A DNA stretch of 64,000 nt from Paenibacillus sp. NFR01. Its GTDB lineage: Bacteria > Bacillota > Bacilli > Paenibacillales > Paenibacillaceae. Below the pieces are notes generated by a model, which did no database searches, was not told where the DNA came from, and saw only the letters and a list, made by a program, of their open reading frames with translations. This document shows positions 8,549 to 16,285 of the stretch, piece by piece (the first letter of the stretch is position 1; every line of letters begins with the position of its first letter). A program made the translations under genes and the position numbers. The stretch is taken from positions 62,001 through 126,000 of the forward strand of contig NZ_FOIK01000006.1 of assembly GCF_900111565.1 (NCBI RefSeq), given 5' to 3'.

Positions 8549-8732
8549 CTAACGGACCTGAGCGCCGTTATTTCGCTAAATTCGCTTTATTTCCCAATCC
8601 AACGGACCTGAGCGCCGTTATTTAGTGAAATCAGCCTCAAAATAGGCCGATCTAACACAAATAAGGGCTCCTGTGTCCGTTAGCGCAGAAAAAAGCGTCA
8701 TTTTGACAAAATAACGGCTCCTGTGTCCGTAA
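8549..8732. repeat. Repeat array A: four hairpin units, forward-forward-reverse-reverse
   Basis: Units at 8549-8573 and 8601-8623 (forward) and at 8658-8682 and 8708-8732 (reverse). Each forward unit reads TAACGGAC, a variable centre with GAG, then GCCGTTATTT, so TAACGG and CCGTTA can form a small hairpin. Unit starts are 52, 57 and 50 bases apart. The array lies downstream of the gene ending at 8887 and upstream of the metal ATPase. The same design recurs at 20401 and 54289. Confidence 0.9.
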
Positions 8733-8886
8733 GAATTCTGCATGCGACGGATTACGCATTCTCCCGTTTTTTACGCTCATGTACATTCTTGGATTGAGCG
8801 TTAAACGGACCTTGAAAAGCCGCCCCATGTCAAACGGGGCGGCTGAGTCAATGAACGCGGGCGTCATTTCCCGCGTTCAACAGCGG

Positions 8887-9936
8887 TTACAGCCATCCTC
8901 CGGCGGCTGTATCCACATGGTCCTGGCGTGCGATCCAGGTGAGGCACGCCGCACGCAGCAGCGCTTCGGTCCGCTGGGCCGCGCTGCAAAAGATCCCGCT
9001 CATGCCGATCCGGTACAGATCGGCAAGCGCGGCCGCCGCCGGCGCTCCGGCGGCCAGCACCACCGCCGCCGGCTTCACGCGCCGCACGGCGGCGAGTACG
9101 TCCCCCGCCGCCCGGGCGAAGCCGGCGGCGTCCTCCGGCGCGGCTTCGCCGGCCGCGCCGTCGATCACCACGAAATCGGCGATGCGCCCGATTTCGGCGG
9201 CGGCGGCTTGCCGCGTGGCCGGGGCGAGCAGCGCCCCGATCCGGCAAGCCGCCGCATCCGCGTGGCCGAGAGTCTGCTCGGCCACGTCCTCGATGAATTC
9301 GCGTAAACGCGCGAATTCGGAGGCGCTGGCGGGATACGGCGCCAGCAGGTCCAGGCGGCCGTCGCGCCCGTGCCGGTGGCGCTCGGCCACGGCCGCGAAC
9401 AGCGCTTCCAGCTGCACGTCCTGCAGCACGGCCATGCGATAAGGCGACGCCGCAAGCTCCGGCGGCTGCAGGAGCGTGACGGCCGACCACATTCCTTCGG
9501 CCGATTCCAGCAACGCGGAAGCCGAGGCGCGCAGCCGGTAATAGATCCGCTGCAGCATCCGCTCGCCCACCGCTTCATCGGTTTCGGACAGCCAGCGGTT
9601 GTATAATTCGGCCAGCTCCGGCGCCTGCAGCCATTCTTCGCTGCGGATCAGGCAAGGCCCTCCGGGCATCGTCCCCGTGTCCTCCCGGAAAAGCCGTTCC
9701 CCCAAACCTTCATGCAGCACAAGGAACGTGGAATATTCCCTGCCCCGCTTCAAGTAATCACCTTGATACAGTTCCTGGTCGTTCTCCAATTCGTCCGCCG
9801 CAATAAATTCCGCCGCCGCGGAGGCCACCGAGGCCGCCCGGCACAACTCTGCTCCCAAAGCCCGCTCCTCGGCACCAAACCCGAATGGGCGATCTTCTTC
9901 TTCCTGAATCTGATCCTGCTGGCGTTCACCCTTCAT
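8887..9936 (-). CDS. PEP-utilising-enzyme-like protein with degenerate C-terminal barrel
   Basis: About 349 residues, very GC-rich. The N-terminal half (LYQGDYLKRGREYSTF, DTGTMPGGPCLI) is unfamiliar. The C-terminal half resembles in layout the TIM-barrel domain of PTS enzyme I and PEP synthase: LDLLAPYPASASEFARLREF sits where family members have a MFPMI...EEF stretch, and IGALLAPATRQAAAAEIGRI where they have VGIMVEIPAAA. The catalytic CGE-type motif is replaced by LAAGAP and acidic metal ligands are missing, so I infer a non-catalytic relative. I chose the ATG at 9936 (MKGERQQDQ); a GTG at 9948 is an alternative. It appears monocistronic. Confidence 0.6.
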   Translation of the reverse strand: MKGERQQDQIQEEEDRPFGFGAEERALGAELCRAASVASAAAEFIAADELENDQELYQGDYLKRGREYSTFLVLHEGLGERLFREDTGTMPGGPCLIRSEEWLQAPELAELYNRWLSETDEAVGERMLQRIYYRLRASASALLESAEGMWSAVTLLQPPELAASPYRMAVLQDVQLEALFAAVAERHRHGRDGRLDLLAPYPASASEFARLREFIEDVAEQTLGHADAAACRIGALLAPATRQAAAAEIGRIADFVVIDGAAGEAAPEDAAGFARAAGDVLAAVRRVKPAAVVLAAGAPAAAALADLYRIGMSGIFCSAAQRTEALLRAACLTWIARQDHVDTAAGGWL

Positions 9937-10125
9937 CCTCGCACCCACCCTTTAGCTTTGGATTACTACCGGCTTCCGCATCTTCCGGTGCGCTCACGCC
10001 GGCATGTGAAGCTGCTACATTGTTATAGATACGGGAGGGCAGCCGGAAATATGCAAGCGGTATCAAGAAGGACAGCCCAAAAGCAATAACAAAGCCTCCC
10101 CTCCTTCTCTCAAAAAAAGGGCAAA
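9937..10125. other. Intergenic, nothing recognised
   Basis: Promoter-side region of the minus-strand gene starting at 9936 and downstream of metY. No repeat, operator or small gene stands out. Confidence 0.4.
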
Positions 10126-10170
10126 GGAAAAAACCTCAAGACCCATAGACTCTCCCATGGTCTTGAGGTT
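10126..10170 (-). terminator. Intrinsic terminator of metY
   Basis: A 12-bp perfect stem, AACCTCAAGACC with GGTCTTGAGGTT. On the minus strand it is followed by a run of T residues (TTTTTTCC). It lies about 105 bases past the metY stop. Confidence 0.85.
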
Positions 10171-10275
10171 CGAATGAACAGAACTTATCTTAAAAGAAGG
10201 TCTCCGGCGTATCCATCTGCCCACTCCAATCCGCGCCGAAGCCCGGTCTGGAGATACCGCAAACCTTGGCGACCC

Positions 10276-11571
10276 TTAGCCCTGCTGGCTAGCCGCGATC
10301 GCCTGCTCCAGATCATACAAAATATCGTCGATGGCTTCCGTACCAATCGAGATGCGCAGCAGTTCCGGGGTCACGCCGGCGGAGATTTGCTCCGCTTCGC
10401 TAAGCTGCTGATGCGTGGTGCTGGCCGGATGGATGATCAGCGATTTCGAATCGCCGACATTGGCAAGATGGGAGAACAGCTTGACGTTCTCGATGATTTT
10501 TACGCCTGCCGCCGCTCCGCCTTTGATACCGAAGGTCAGAATGGCGCCTTGGCCCTTCGGTAAATATTTCTTGGCCAGCTCATAGGAAGGATGGCTCGGC
10601 AGGCCGGCATAGCTGACCCACTCCACATCTTTGTGGTTCTCCAGGTACTGGGCCACCTTCAGCGCGTTCTGGCTGTGGCGTTCCAGCCGCAGGTGCAGCG
10701 TCTCAAGGCCTTGCAGCAGCAGCCAGGAGTTGAACGGCGAGATGGTTGCGCCCAAGTCGCGCAGCAGTTGGACTCTTGCCTTGATGATATAGGCTATCGG
10801 GCCAACGGCCTCCGTATATACGACGCCATGATAGCTTGGGTCCGGCTCGGTCAGGCCCGGGAACCTGCCGCTCGCTTTCCAGTCGAATTTGCCGCTGTCC
10901 ACAATCACGCCGCCAATCGAAGTACCGTGTCCGCCGATGAACTTGGTAGCCGAGTGTACGACAATGTCGGCGCCGAATTCAATCGGTCGCAGCAAATACG
11001 GACTCGGGAACGTGTTGTCGACAATCAGCGGAATGCCGTGCTCATGGGCAATGGCCGCCACTGCTTCGATGTCGAGCACATTTCCTTGCGGATTGCCGAT
11101 GGTCTCGGCATAGAGCGCTTTGGTTTTATCCGTAATCGCCGCCCGGAAATTGTCCGGATGATCGGAATCGACGAATTTGACGTTGATGCCGATCTTCGGC
11201 AAAGTTTGTGAGAACAGATTGTATGTCCCGCCGTACAGGCTGGAAGAGGACACGATCTCGTCTCCCGCACCCGCAATATTAAGAATCGAGAAGGAGATCG
11301 CCGCCGAACCGGAGGCCGTTGCCAGAGCACCCGCTCCGCCTTCAAGCGCTGCAATCCGCTGTTCGAAAACATCCGTCGTCGGATTCATCAAGCGCGTATA
11401 AATGTTGCCGAATTCCTTGAGCGCGAACAAATTAGCGGCATGCTCGGCGTCGCGGAATCCATAGGACGTCGTTTGATACAGCGGAACTGCCCGTGATAAG
11501 GTCGTTGGATCAATTTCTTGTCCGGCGTGAACGGCTAAAGTTTCAAACGACAGCTTGCGGTCTTCTGACAT
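10276..11571 (-). CDS. metY: O-acetylhomoserine sulfhydrylase / aminocarboxypropyltransferase
   Basis: PLP-dependent Cys/Met-metabolism enzyme of 431 residues that makes homocysteine from O-acetylhomoserine and sulfide (or methionine with methanethiol). Family blocks visible: YQTTSYGF near the N-terminus, NIYTRLMNPTTDVFE, the PLP-phosphate region SGSAAISF, VDNTFPSPYLLRP, and the Schiff-base lysine in SATKFIGGHGTSIGG (K210). The length fits MetY rather than the shorter MetB/MetC (about 380). GGGGAGG precedes the ATG. I looked for an S-box upstream and did not find one, which is unusual for a methionine gene in Bacillales. Confidence 0.92.
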   Translation of the reverse strand: MSEDRKLSFETLAVHAGQEIDPTTLSRAVPLYQTTSYGFRDAEHAANLFALKEFGNIYTRLMNPTTDVFEQRIAALEGGAGALATASGSAAISFSILNIAGAGDEIVSSSSLYGGTYNLFSQTLPKIGINVKFVDSDHPDNFRAAITDKTKALYAETIGNPQGNVLDIEAVAAIAHEHGIPLIVDNTFPSPYLLRPIEFGADIVVHSATKFIGGHGTSIGGVIVDSGKFDWKASGRFPGLTEPDPSYHGVVYTEAVGPIAYIIKARVQLLRDLGATISPFNSWLLLQGLETLHLRLERHSQNALKVAQYLENHKDVEWVSYAGLPSHPSYELAKKYLPKGQGAILTFGIKGGAAAGVKIIENVKLFSHLANVGDSKSLIIHPASTTHQQLSEAEQISAGVTPELLRISIGTEAIDDILYDLEQAIAASQQG

Positions 11572-11894
11572 GGTGATTCCTCCCCGAAATTTTAAAATGG
11601 CTAATGCTGGATAAATGAATTGTACCTATTCTCTCACAAACCATGTGATTTGGAAAGAGAAAACTCTTATTATTCCACTGTGTTTTATATGAAAAATAAT
11701 TTACGCAGCTTTCGCGCCGATACAGCCCTATGTACACGCTTACAATGCAGAACGAAGAGGTTCACCGAAGCAAGGCGGTCTGACAAACAAGCCTTCATTC
11801 TAAAGCAGCCCGAATCCACGAACCCCCTTAAAGTTAGCCGCTACGTCTACAATTCCGGAAAATCAAAAGTTCCCCTACATCCTCCCGCTTGTAT
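11572..11894. other. metY upstream region, no riboswitch seen
   Basis: About 320 bases between the metY start and the deoC terminator. It is AT-rich near metY. I see neither SAM-riboswitch core motifs nor a T-box on the minus strand, and no supported gene. Confidence 0.4.
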
Positions 11895-11939
11895 AAAAGA
11901 GGAAACAGCATGCGCTATTTCCCCTTACGGACCTCTTTT
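11895..11939 (-). terminator. Terminator downstream of deoC
   Basis: AAAAGAGG and CCTCTTTT arms, with an inner GGAAA/TTTCC pairing, directly after the deoC stop. Confidence 0.75.
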
Positions 11940-11943
11940 TCAA

Positions 11944-12621
11944 TTAATAGCCGCTTTGGTTCAGTTCGCCTTTGGCGATGGCTACGCCGCCGCTGGTGCC
12001 GATCCGTGTCGCTCCGGCTTCGACCATGACTTTCGCATCTTCCGCGCTGCGCACGCCGCCGGATGCTTTTACGCCAATTTCAGGACCTACGGTTGCACGC
12101 ATCAGGGCGATGTCTTCCTTCGTCGCTCCGCCGGTCGAAAATCCGGTCGACGTCTTCACGAAATCCGCTCCGGCTTCCACAGCCAGCTTGCAAGCGCGAA
12201 CCTTCTCTTCGTCGCTTAACAGGCAAGTTTCAATGATGACTTTGGTGAGCGCCTTGCCCCGGGCTGCATCGACCACTGCCGCGATATCGCGTTTTACCAG
12301 CTCGTTGTCGCCGTCTTTAAGCGCACCGATGTTGATGACCATATCCACTTCGCCTGCACCGTTCGCAATGGCATTGGAGGTTTCAAAAGCTTTCGTCTCC
12401 GGCGTGGATGCCCCCAGCGGGAAGCCGATGACGGTACATACCTTCACTTCAGGCGTATCCTTCAGCACTTCATGGGCAACCGCGACCCAAGCCGGGTTCA
12501 CGCAGACGGAGGCGAATTTGTAGGCTTTGGCCTCTTCCGCCAGCTTGATGATATCGTCTTTACGCGCATCCGCCTTCAGCAGCGTATGATCAATGATCCG
12601 GGAAATGTTGTTTTCACTCAT
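11944..12621 (-). CDS. deoC: Deoxyribose-phosphate aldolase
   Basis: Class I aldolase that splits 2-deoxyribose 5-phosphate into glyceraldehyde 3-phosphate and acetaldehyde in deoxynucleoside catabolism. The 225-residue length is normal. The Schiff-base lysine is in DFVKTSTGFSTGGAT (K156), the second active-site lysine in GVKASGGVR (K185), and the N-terminal IDHTLLKADA block is present. It starts behind TTGGAGG. It stands alone here: no pdp, cdd or deoR neighbours. Confidence 0.96.
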   Translation of the reverse strand: MSENNISRIIDHTLLKADARKDDIIKLAEEAKAYKFASVCVNPAWVAVAHEVLKDTPEVKVCTVIGFPLGASTPETKAFETSNAIANGAGEVDMVINIGALKDGDNELVKRDIAAVVDAARGKALTKVIIETCLLSDEEKVRACKLAVEAGADFVKTSTGFSTGGATKEDIALMRATVGPEIGVKASGGVRSAEDAKVMVEAGATRIGTSGGVAIAKGELNQSGY

Positions 12622-12874
12622 GGTTTAATTCCTCCAAGATTGTGGTGTTCTCGTACCATGTAATCATACCAATACGGGAACGCTTTGGAAAGCAATGGAG
12701 CGCAGCCCGGCCATCCTCCGCCTGTTTGCGGCTCGACCGCTGCCCGGAACGTTGTCTTCATTATTGAAAAAAGCCCTGGGCTGAAAATGCAGCTCAGCCG
12801 CGTCGCCCGCTCCACCAAGCTGGAAAACTACGAATCATTGAAGCGTAGACCTCCATACCACCTGCCTCGTATAT
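12622..12874. other. deoC upstream region
   Basis: About 250 bases between deoC and the terminator of the prohibitin-type gene. Presumably holds the deoC promoter; no DeoR-type operator or small gene was recognised. Confidence 0.35.
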
Positions 12875-12908
12875 AAAAAAGGCCGACTCCCTCCGGGAGC
12901 CAGCCTTT
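12875..12908 (-). terminator. Terminator downstream of the prohibitin-type gene
   Basis: AAAGGC...CTCC paired with GGAG...GCCTTT, followed on the minus strand by six T residues. Lies 22 bases past the stop. Confidence 0.8.
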
Positions 12909-12930
12909 CTTTACGAAAAGACCTTTCATT

Positions 12931-13761
12931 TTACTTCTTGCTCAGCGAATCGATGTCGATAAACGGCGTCGCGCCGCCGGTCACGGATGGCAGCACGCCG
13001 TTCCATTTTTCCAGCGCCTTCTCCTGAACCTCGATTTGTTTCAGCTGCACCAGCTCCGGGGTCACTTCCTGTTTCTTCAGACGCAGCGACTCGGCTTCCG
13101 CCTGAGCTTGGGCGACCTTCTGTTTCGCTTCGATTTCTACGCGGCGCAGGTCATTTTCCGCTTTGAGCGCCTGCTGCTGGGCCACTTGCTTCGCTTCGAT
13201 CGACTGGTCGAACGCATCGGAGAATTTGAAATTGACGATGTTGATGTCATTGACGATCAGGTCGTATTTGGCCAGCCGCTTGGTAAGCAGATCGCTGATT
13301 TCGCCAGCAACCACGTCCCGCCGGGTAATGAGATCCTCCGCCGGATATTTCGCCGTTACTTCCTTGACGATCTCTTGAATCGCCGGATTGATGATAATGG
13401 AATCGAAATTGCCGCCGATATTGTTCATCAGATTGTACGCCGAATCTTTATTAACCGAATAGTTCACGGCCACATGGGTCGAAACGGGCTGCAAGTCCTT
13501 GGAGGACGCCGACGTATCGGTCTCCGCCTTGGTAACCTGCGTGTTGACCTGGATGACCGTTTGGATGAACGGAATTTTCAGATGAATGCCCGGCGACAGC
13601 ATGTTGTTGTTCAGCTTGCCGAAGGTTTTGTATAGGCCGATATGTCCGTACTGCACGCTAGCGAATGAATTGAAGGCGACCAGCACGACAATGAGCAAAA
13701 TAGCTGCGATTGTAACGATTTTTCCCGGACGCATCCGGTTGACTTGCGGATTCACTTCCAT
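12931..13761 (-). CDS. Prohibitin / band-7 (SPFH) family membrane protein
   Basis: A 276-residue protein with one N-terminal membrane helix (about residues 13-35, VTIAAILLIVVLVAFNSFA), an SPFH domain (SVQYGHIGLYKTFGKL to about residue 200) and an Ala/Gln/Glu-rich coiled coil (AKQKVAQAQAEAESLRLKKQ). This is the layout of prohibitins, which form membrane-anchored rings in microdomains. It has its own terminator and no functional partner nearby, so its precise role here is unknown. GGGGAGG precedes the ATG. Confidence 0.9.
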   Translation of the reverse strand: MEVNPQVNRMRPGKIVTIAAILLIVVLVAFNSFASVQYGHIGLYKTFGKLNNNMLSPGIHLKIPFIQTVIQVNTQVTKAETDTSASSKDLQPVSTHVAVNYSVNKDSAYNLMNNIGGNFDSIIINPAIQEIVKEVTAKYPAEDLITRRDVVAGEISDLLTKRLAKYDLIVNDINIVNFKFSDAFDQSIEAKQVAQQQALKAENDLRRVEIEAKQKVAQAQAEAESLRLKKQEVTPELVQLKQIEVQEKALEKWNGVLPSVTGGATPFIDIDSLSKK

Positions 13762-13886
13762 GTTATTGAGCCTCCCCAGTGATAGTTCAAGCGATAGGTT
13801 TAGCTCTCTATACGGCTGGCACGGGGAGATGGTCGCAACATTTTTGCAGCAGCTGTAATCCGTTTGGAAAAATGGCGGAAGCGGCG

Positions 13887-14939
13887 CTACATTGAAACTA
13901 CCGTACTCCCTGATGCGATAGCCGAATCCATGGCCAGCGACAGGCGCAGGTCGTCCAGCGCTTCCTTCAGGGAATAGAAGCTCTTGCCGGTCTGCATGTA
14001 TTCGCCCATGGCTCGCAGCGCTTCGGCCATGGCGAGTTCTTCGTCGGATAGAGGTGCCGGATAAAACAGGTTCTTATACAGATGTTTGCCGCCTGCCCGC
14101 AGCTCGCGGAGCGATGCCGGTGCCAGGCTTCCTTCCATGCCATCCTGGATTCTGCGAATGGTCAAGGCCTCGAAAGCCCCGCCGCCGAGACTGCGGGTCA
14201 CTTCGTTGTCGCGAATCTCCCCGTGCGAACCGCGGATCAGAATCCGGTTTTGCCGCAGGGGCGAGAAATATTGCGAACGGGTGAAATCGAAGACGGCGCT
14301 TTGCCCGCCCTCAAACGACAATAATGCAATATCCTGGAGCTCCGTCTCCACCTTATCCGTGACGCTCCGGCCCCGGACGGGAACCTCCAGCACCGGATGC
14401 TCGAACCGCTGGGCGACGATGCGGCAGCGTTCATCCGCCACTCCCAGCCAGCGCCGGATCAGTGCGATGCCATGGTAGCCGTGGCCCGCCGATACCTGCA
14501 CATGCCGAACCTCGCCTACTGTGCCCGAGGCGATCAAGGCGGTTCGGGCGGCATGATGCGGCTGCAGCGGATACTGCTCAGCCACCTGGATACGCGGGTG
14601 CAGCGCCGCAAGAGCGGCCATCTGCCGCAGGCCGGCCTCGTCGGTTGCCGGCGGCGTTTCCGCCAGCACGGGGATGCCGCTTGCGGCCAGCTGTGCCAGC
14701 AGATCCGGCGCCGACGACTTGCTGACTGCAGCGACGAGGAAGTCGCATTCGCGGGCCAGCTCCCGCGGCGTGCGGAACAGCGGCAGCCCCCACTCTGCGG
14801 CGGCTGCGCGGTATTTGTCCGGATCACGCACGGCGATGCCGGCCGGCTCAAACCATTGCGGCAGCTGCCGGGCCAACCGCAAATACATCTCCCCGCGCCA
14901 GCCCAGGCCGATCAGACCGAAACGTGCGGGCTTGTTCAC
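13887..14939 (-). CDS. Gfo/Idh/MocA family oxidoreductase
   Basis: NAD(P)-dependent sugar dehydrogenase-type protein of 350 residues. The N-terminal Rossmann motif is FGLIGLGWRGEMYLRLA, followed by a PVLAETPPATD block in the position of the family EKP motif, where Lys is replaced by Thr-Pro. The C-terminal alpha/beta domain carries GHGYHGIALIRRWLG. The start is a GTG overlapping the stop of the preceding aldose-epimerase-like gene by 4 bases, so the two are translationally coupled. Substrate is unknown; the epimerase partner suggests a sugar or inositol derivative. Confidence 0.85.
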   Translation of the reverse strand: MNKPARFGLIGLGWRGEMYLRLARQLPQWFEPAGIAVRDPDKYRAAAAEWGLPLFRTPRELARECDFLVAAVSKSSAPDLLAQLAASGIPVLAETPPATDEAGLRQMAALAALHPRIQVAEQYPLQPHHAARTALIASGTVGEVRHVQVSAGHGYHGIALIRRWLGVADERCRIVAQRFEHPVLEVPVRGRSVTDKVETELQDIALLSFEGGQSAVFDFTRSQYFSPLRQNRILIRGSHGEIRDNEVTRSLGGGAFEALTIRRIQDGMEGSLAPASLRELRAGGKHLYKNLFYPAPLSDEELAMAEALRAMGEYMQTGKSFYSLKEALDDLRLSLAMDSAIASGSTVVSM

Positions 14940-15907
14940 CGCGCACCTCCATCCGGAAGCGCCTTCGCTTCCACTTCTACTTCAAGCTGCCAATGGGCTT
15001 TCCCATAGCCGGCTACCCGTTTCACTTTTCCCCGGTTGAATGCCTCCTGCACGCTGTCCAGATAGCCGGTAGCCGGCTCGATGGCAAAGGTATAATCCCC
15101 GAACGCGCCGTAATGCGCCCATACCGCCAAATAGGGAACGTCATTCGGATCAAAGCGGAAGACAAGCCCCTCCCCGGAAGCCGGATCGCCAATACCGGCA
15201 TACCCTTCCGCCAGTGGCTTGGTAAAATAATATTTCTCGGCATGACCGCCGGACGCCATCTCCAGCGTGGAAAGGTCCACGGCGGCTCCGTCTTTTGCTT
15301 GGGCGATCGGATAGCGGGCGTAGTCATGTTGACTCCCTAGCCGCCCACGATGGGAATAGGTTAACTGGATCTCCCCTTCTGCCGGAGAGACATTCAGCTT
15401 CATGCCCGGCTTGACCCGAAGAAGCGGATGGGCGGCCCAAAGATACGAAAAGGCCGTCTCCGCCCGGTTCTCCAGCTCGTAACGGAACTTCAGCACGTTG
15501 TCGCCGAGCGAAATGGTTTTTCGCAGCGTATATGGATAATCCACGCCGTCGATCTCCAGTTGCAGCTGCTCACCCTCCAGGACATGCCGCCAGGGGCGGT
15601 TCCAGACTTCACCGTGATCCGGAAAAGACAGATGCTTCCAGCCCTCGTCCGGGCAAGCCGAAGGCGTAATCGTCGGAAACATTTCATCCCATCCGCCCTG
15701 GTCGCCTTTCCCCCAATCCGCGGTCCCTTCCAGGGGGTCCCATGGACGGTCTGTCCGGTGAATCCACTCTTTTCCGCTAAGCTTATCGAACAGCGAGACG
15801 ATTTTCCCGCCGCGGTGTGGAACAAGCGTTACCGTCAGACGGTCGTTCTCTCCGGTTACACATAAATAGCCCTGATTCCAAGATTCCCTCCATACACTCA
15901 TCCGCAT
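14936..15907 (-). CDS. Aldose 1-epimerase (galactose mutarotase)-like protein
   Basis: A carbohydrate-binding beta-sandwich protein of about 323 residues. Features are LTVTLVPHRGGKIVSLFDK near the N-terminus, GGWDEMFPTI, FPDHGEVWNRPW (mutarotase-type His/Glu region), LWAAHPLLRVKPGMKL and the C-terminal FAIEPATGYLDSV. I chose the ATG at 15907 because GGATGGAGGAG lies just upstream; an ATG at 15958 would add 17 residues without a better site. It is coupled to the Gfo/Idh/MocA gene by a GTGA overlap, which suggests joint metabolism of one unknown sugar. Confidence 0.8.
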   Translation of the reverse strand: MRMSVWRESWNQGYLCVTGENDRLTVTLVPHRGGKIVSLFDKLSGKEWIHRTDRPWDPLEGTADWGKGDQGGWDEMFPTITPSACPDEGWKHLSFPDHGEVWNRPWRHVLEGEQLQLEIDGVDYPYTLRKTISLGDNVLKFRYELENRAETAFSYLWAAHPLLRVKPGMKLNVSPAEGEIQLTYSHRGRLGSQHDYARYPIAQAKDGAAVDLSTLEMASGGHAEKYYFTKPLAEGYAGIGDPASGEGLVFRFDPNDVPYLAVWAHYGAFGDYTFAIEPATGYLDSVQEAFNRGKVKRVAGYGKAHWQLEVEVEAKALPDGGAR

Positions 15908-15932
15908 GTCCGCTCCTCCATCCGCATAAGAA

Positions 15933-15955
15933 ATCCGGGACGCTCCGTCCCGGAT
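15933..15955 (-). terminator. Short perfect hairpin upstream of the epimerase-like gene
   Basis: ATCCGGGACG and CGTCCCGGAT with a 3-base loop, followed on the minus strand by TTTCTT. It sits about 25 bases before the start codon at 15907 and could be an attenuator or the end of upstream transcription. Confidence 0.5.
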
Positions 15956-16206
15956 CATTCGATTACTTGCTTAGCTGCTCCGGCGAGTCCCGCGTTGCGC
16001 GTCGCCCAGCTTGCCATATGCCTTCACAATACAGGAGTGCCGTCCGCCTCGCAATCCACGATATTCGGGAACTGATGGACGATTCCCTGATTGCTCAATA
16101 TATAAACCGAAGGCTTTGCGCCGAAAAAGTCATTGTCCTCTCCGGCTGCGCCTCCCTGCCTTCTGATTTATTGCTTCATGTGGCTAGGCGCGTCAATAAG
16201 CACAAA

Positions 16207-16249
16207 TGACCCGCGAGTAAGCCGCTATTTCGTGTGCATTTGCGGGTCA
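16207..16249 (-). terminator. Inverted repeat downstream of the BNR-type lipoprotein gene
   Basis: TGACCCGC and GCGGGTCA arms about 27 bases apart, 37 bases past the stop at 16286. No long U tract, so termination is only probable. The rest of 15956-16285 shows no gene. Confidence 0.45.
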
Positions 16250-16285
16250 CTGCTCATTCACAGCTTTGGCCTTCTGTTGCGGAAC

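Noticed and set aside
11572..11894. SAM riboswitch expected before metY
   Set aside because: No S-box core motifs found on the minus strand.
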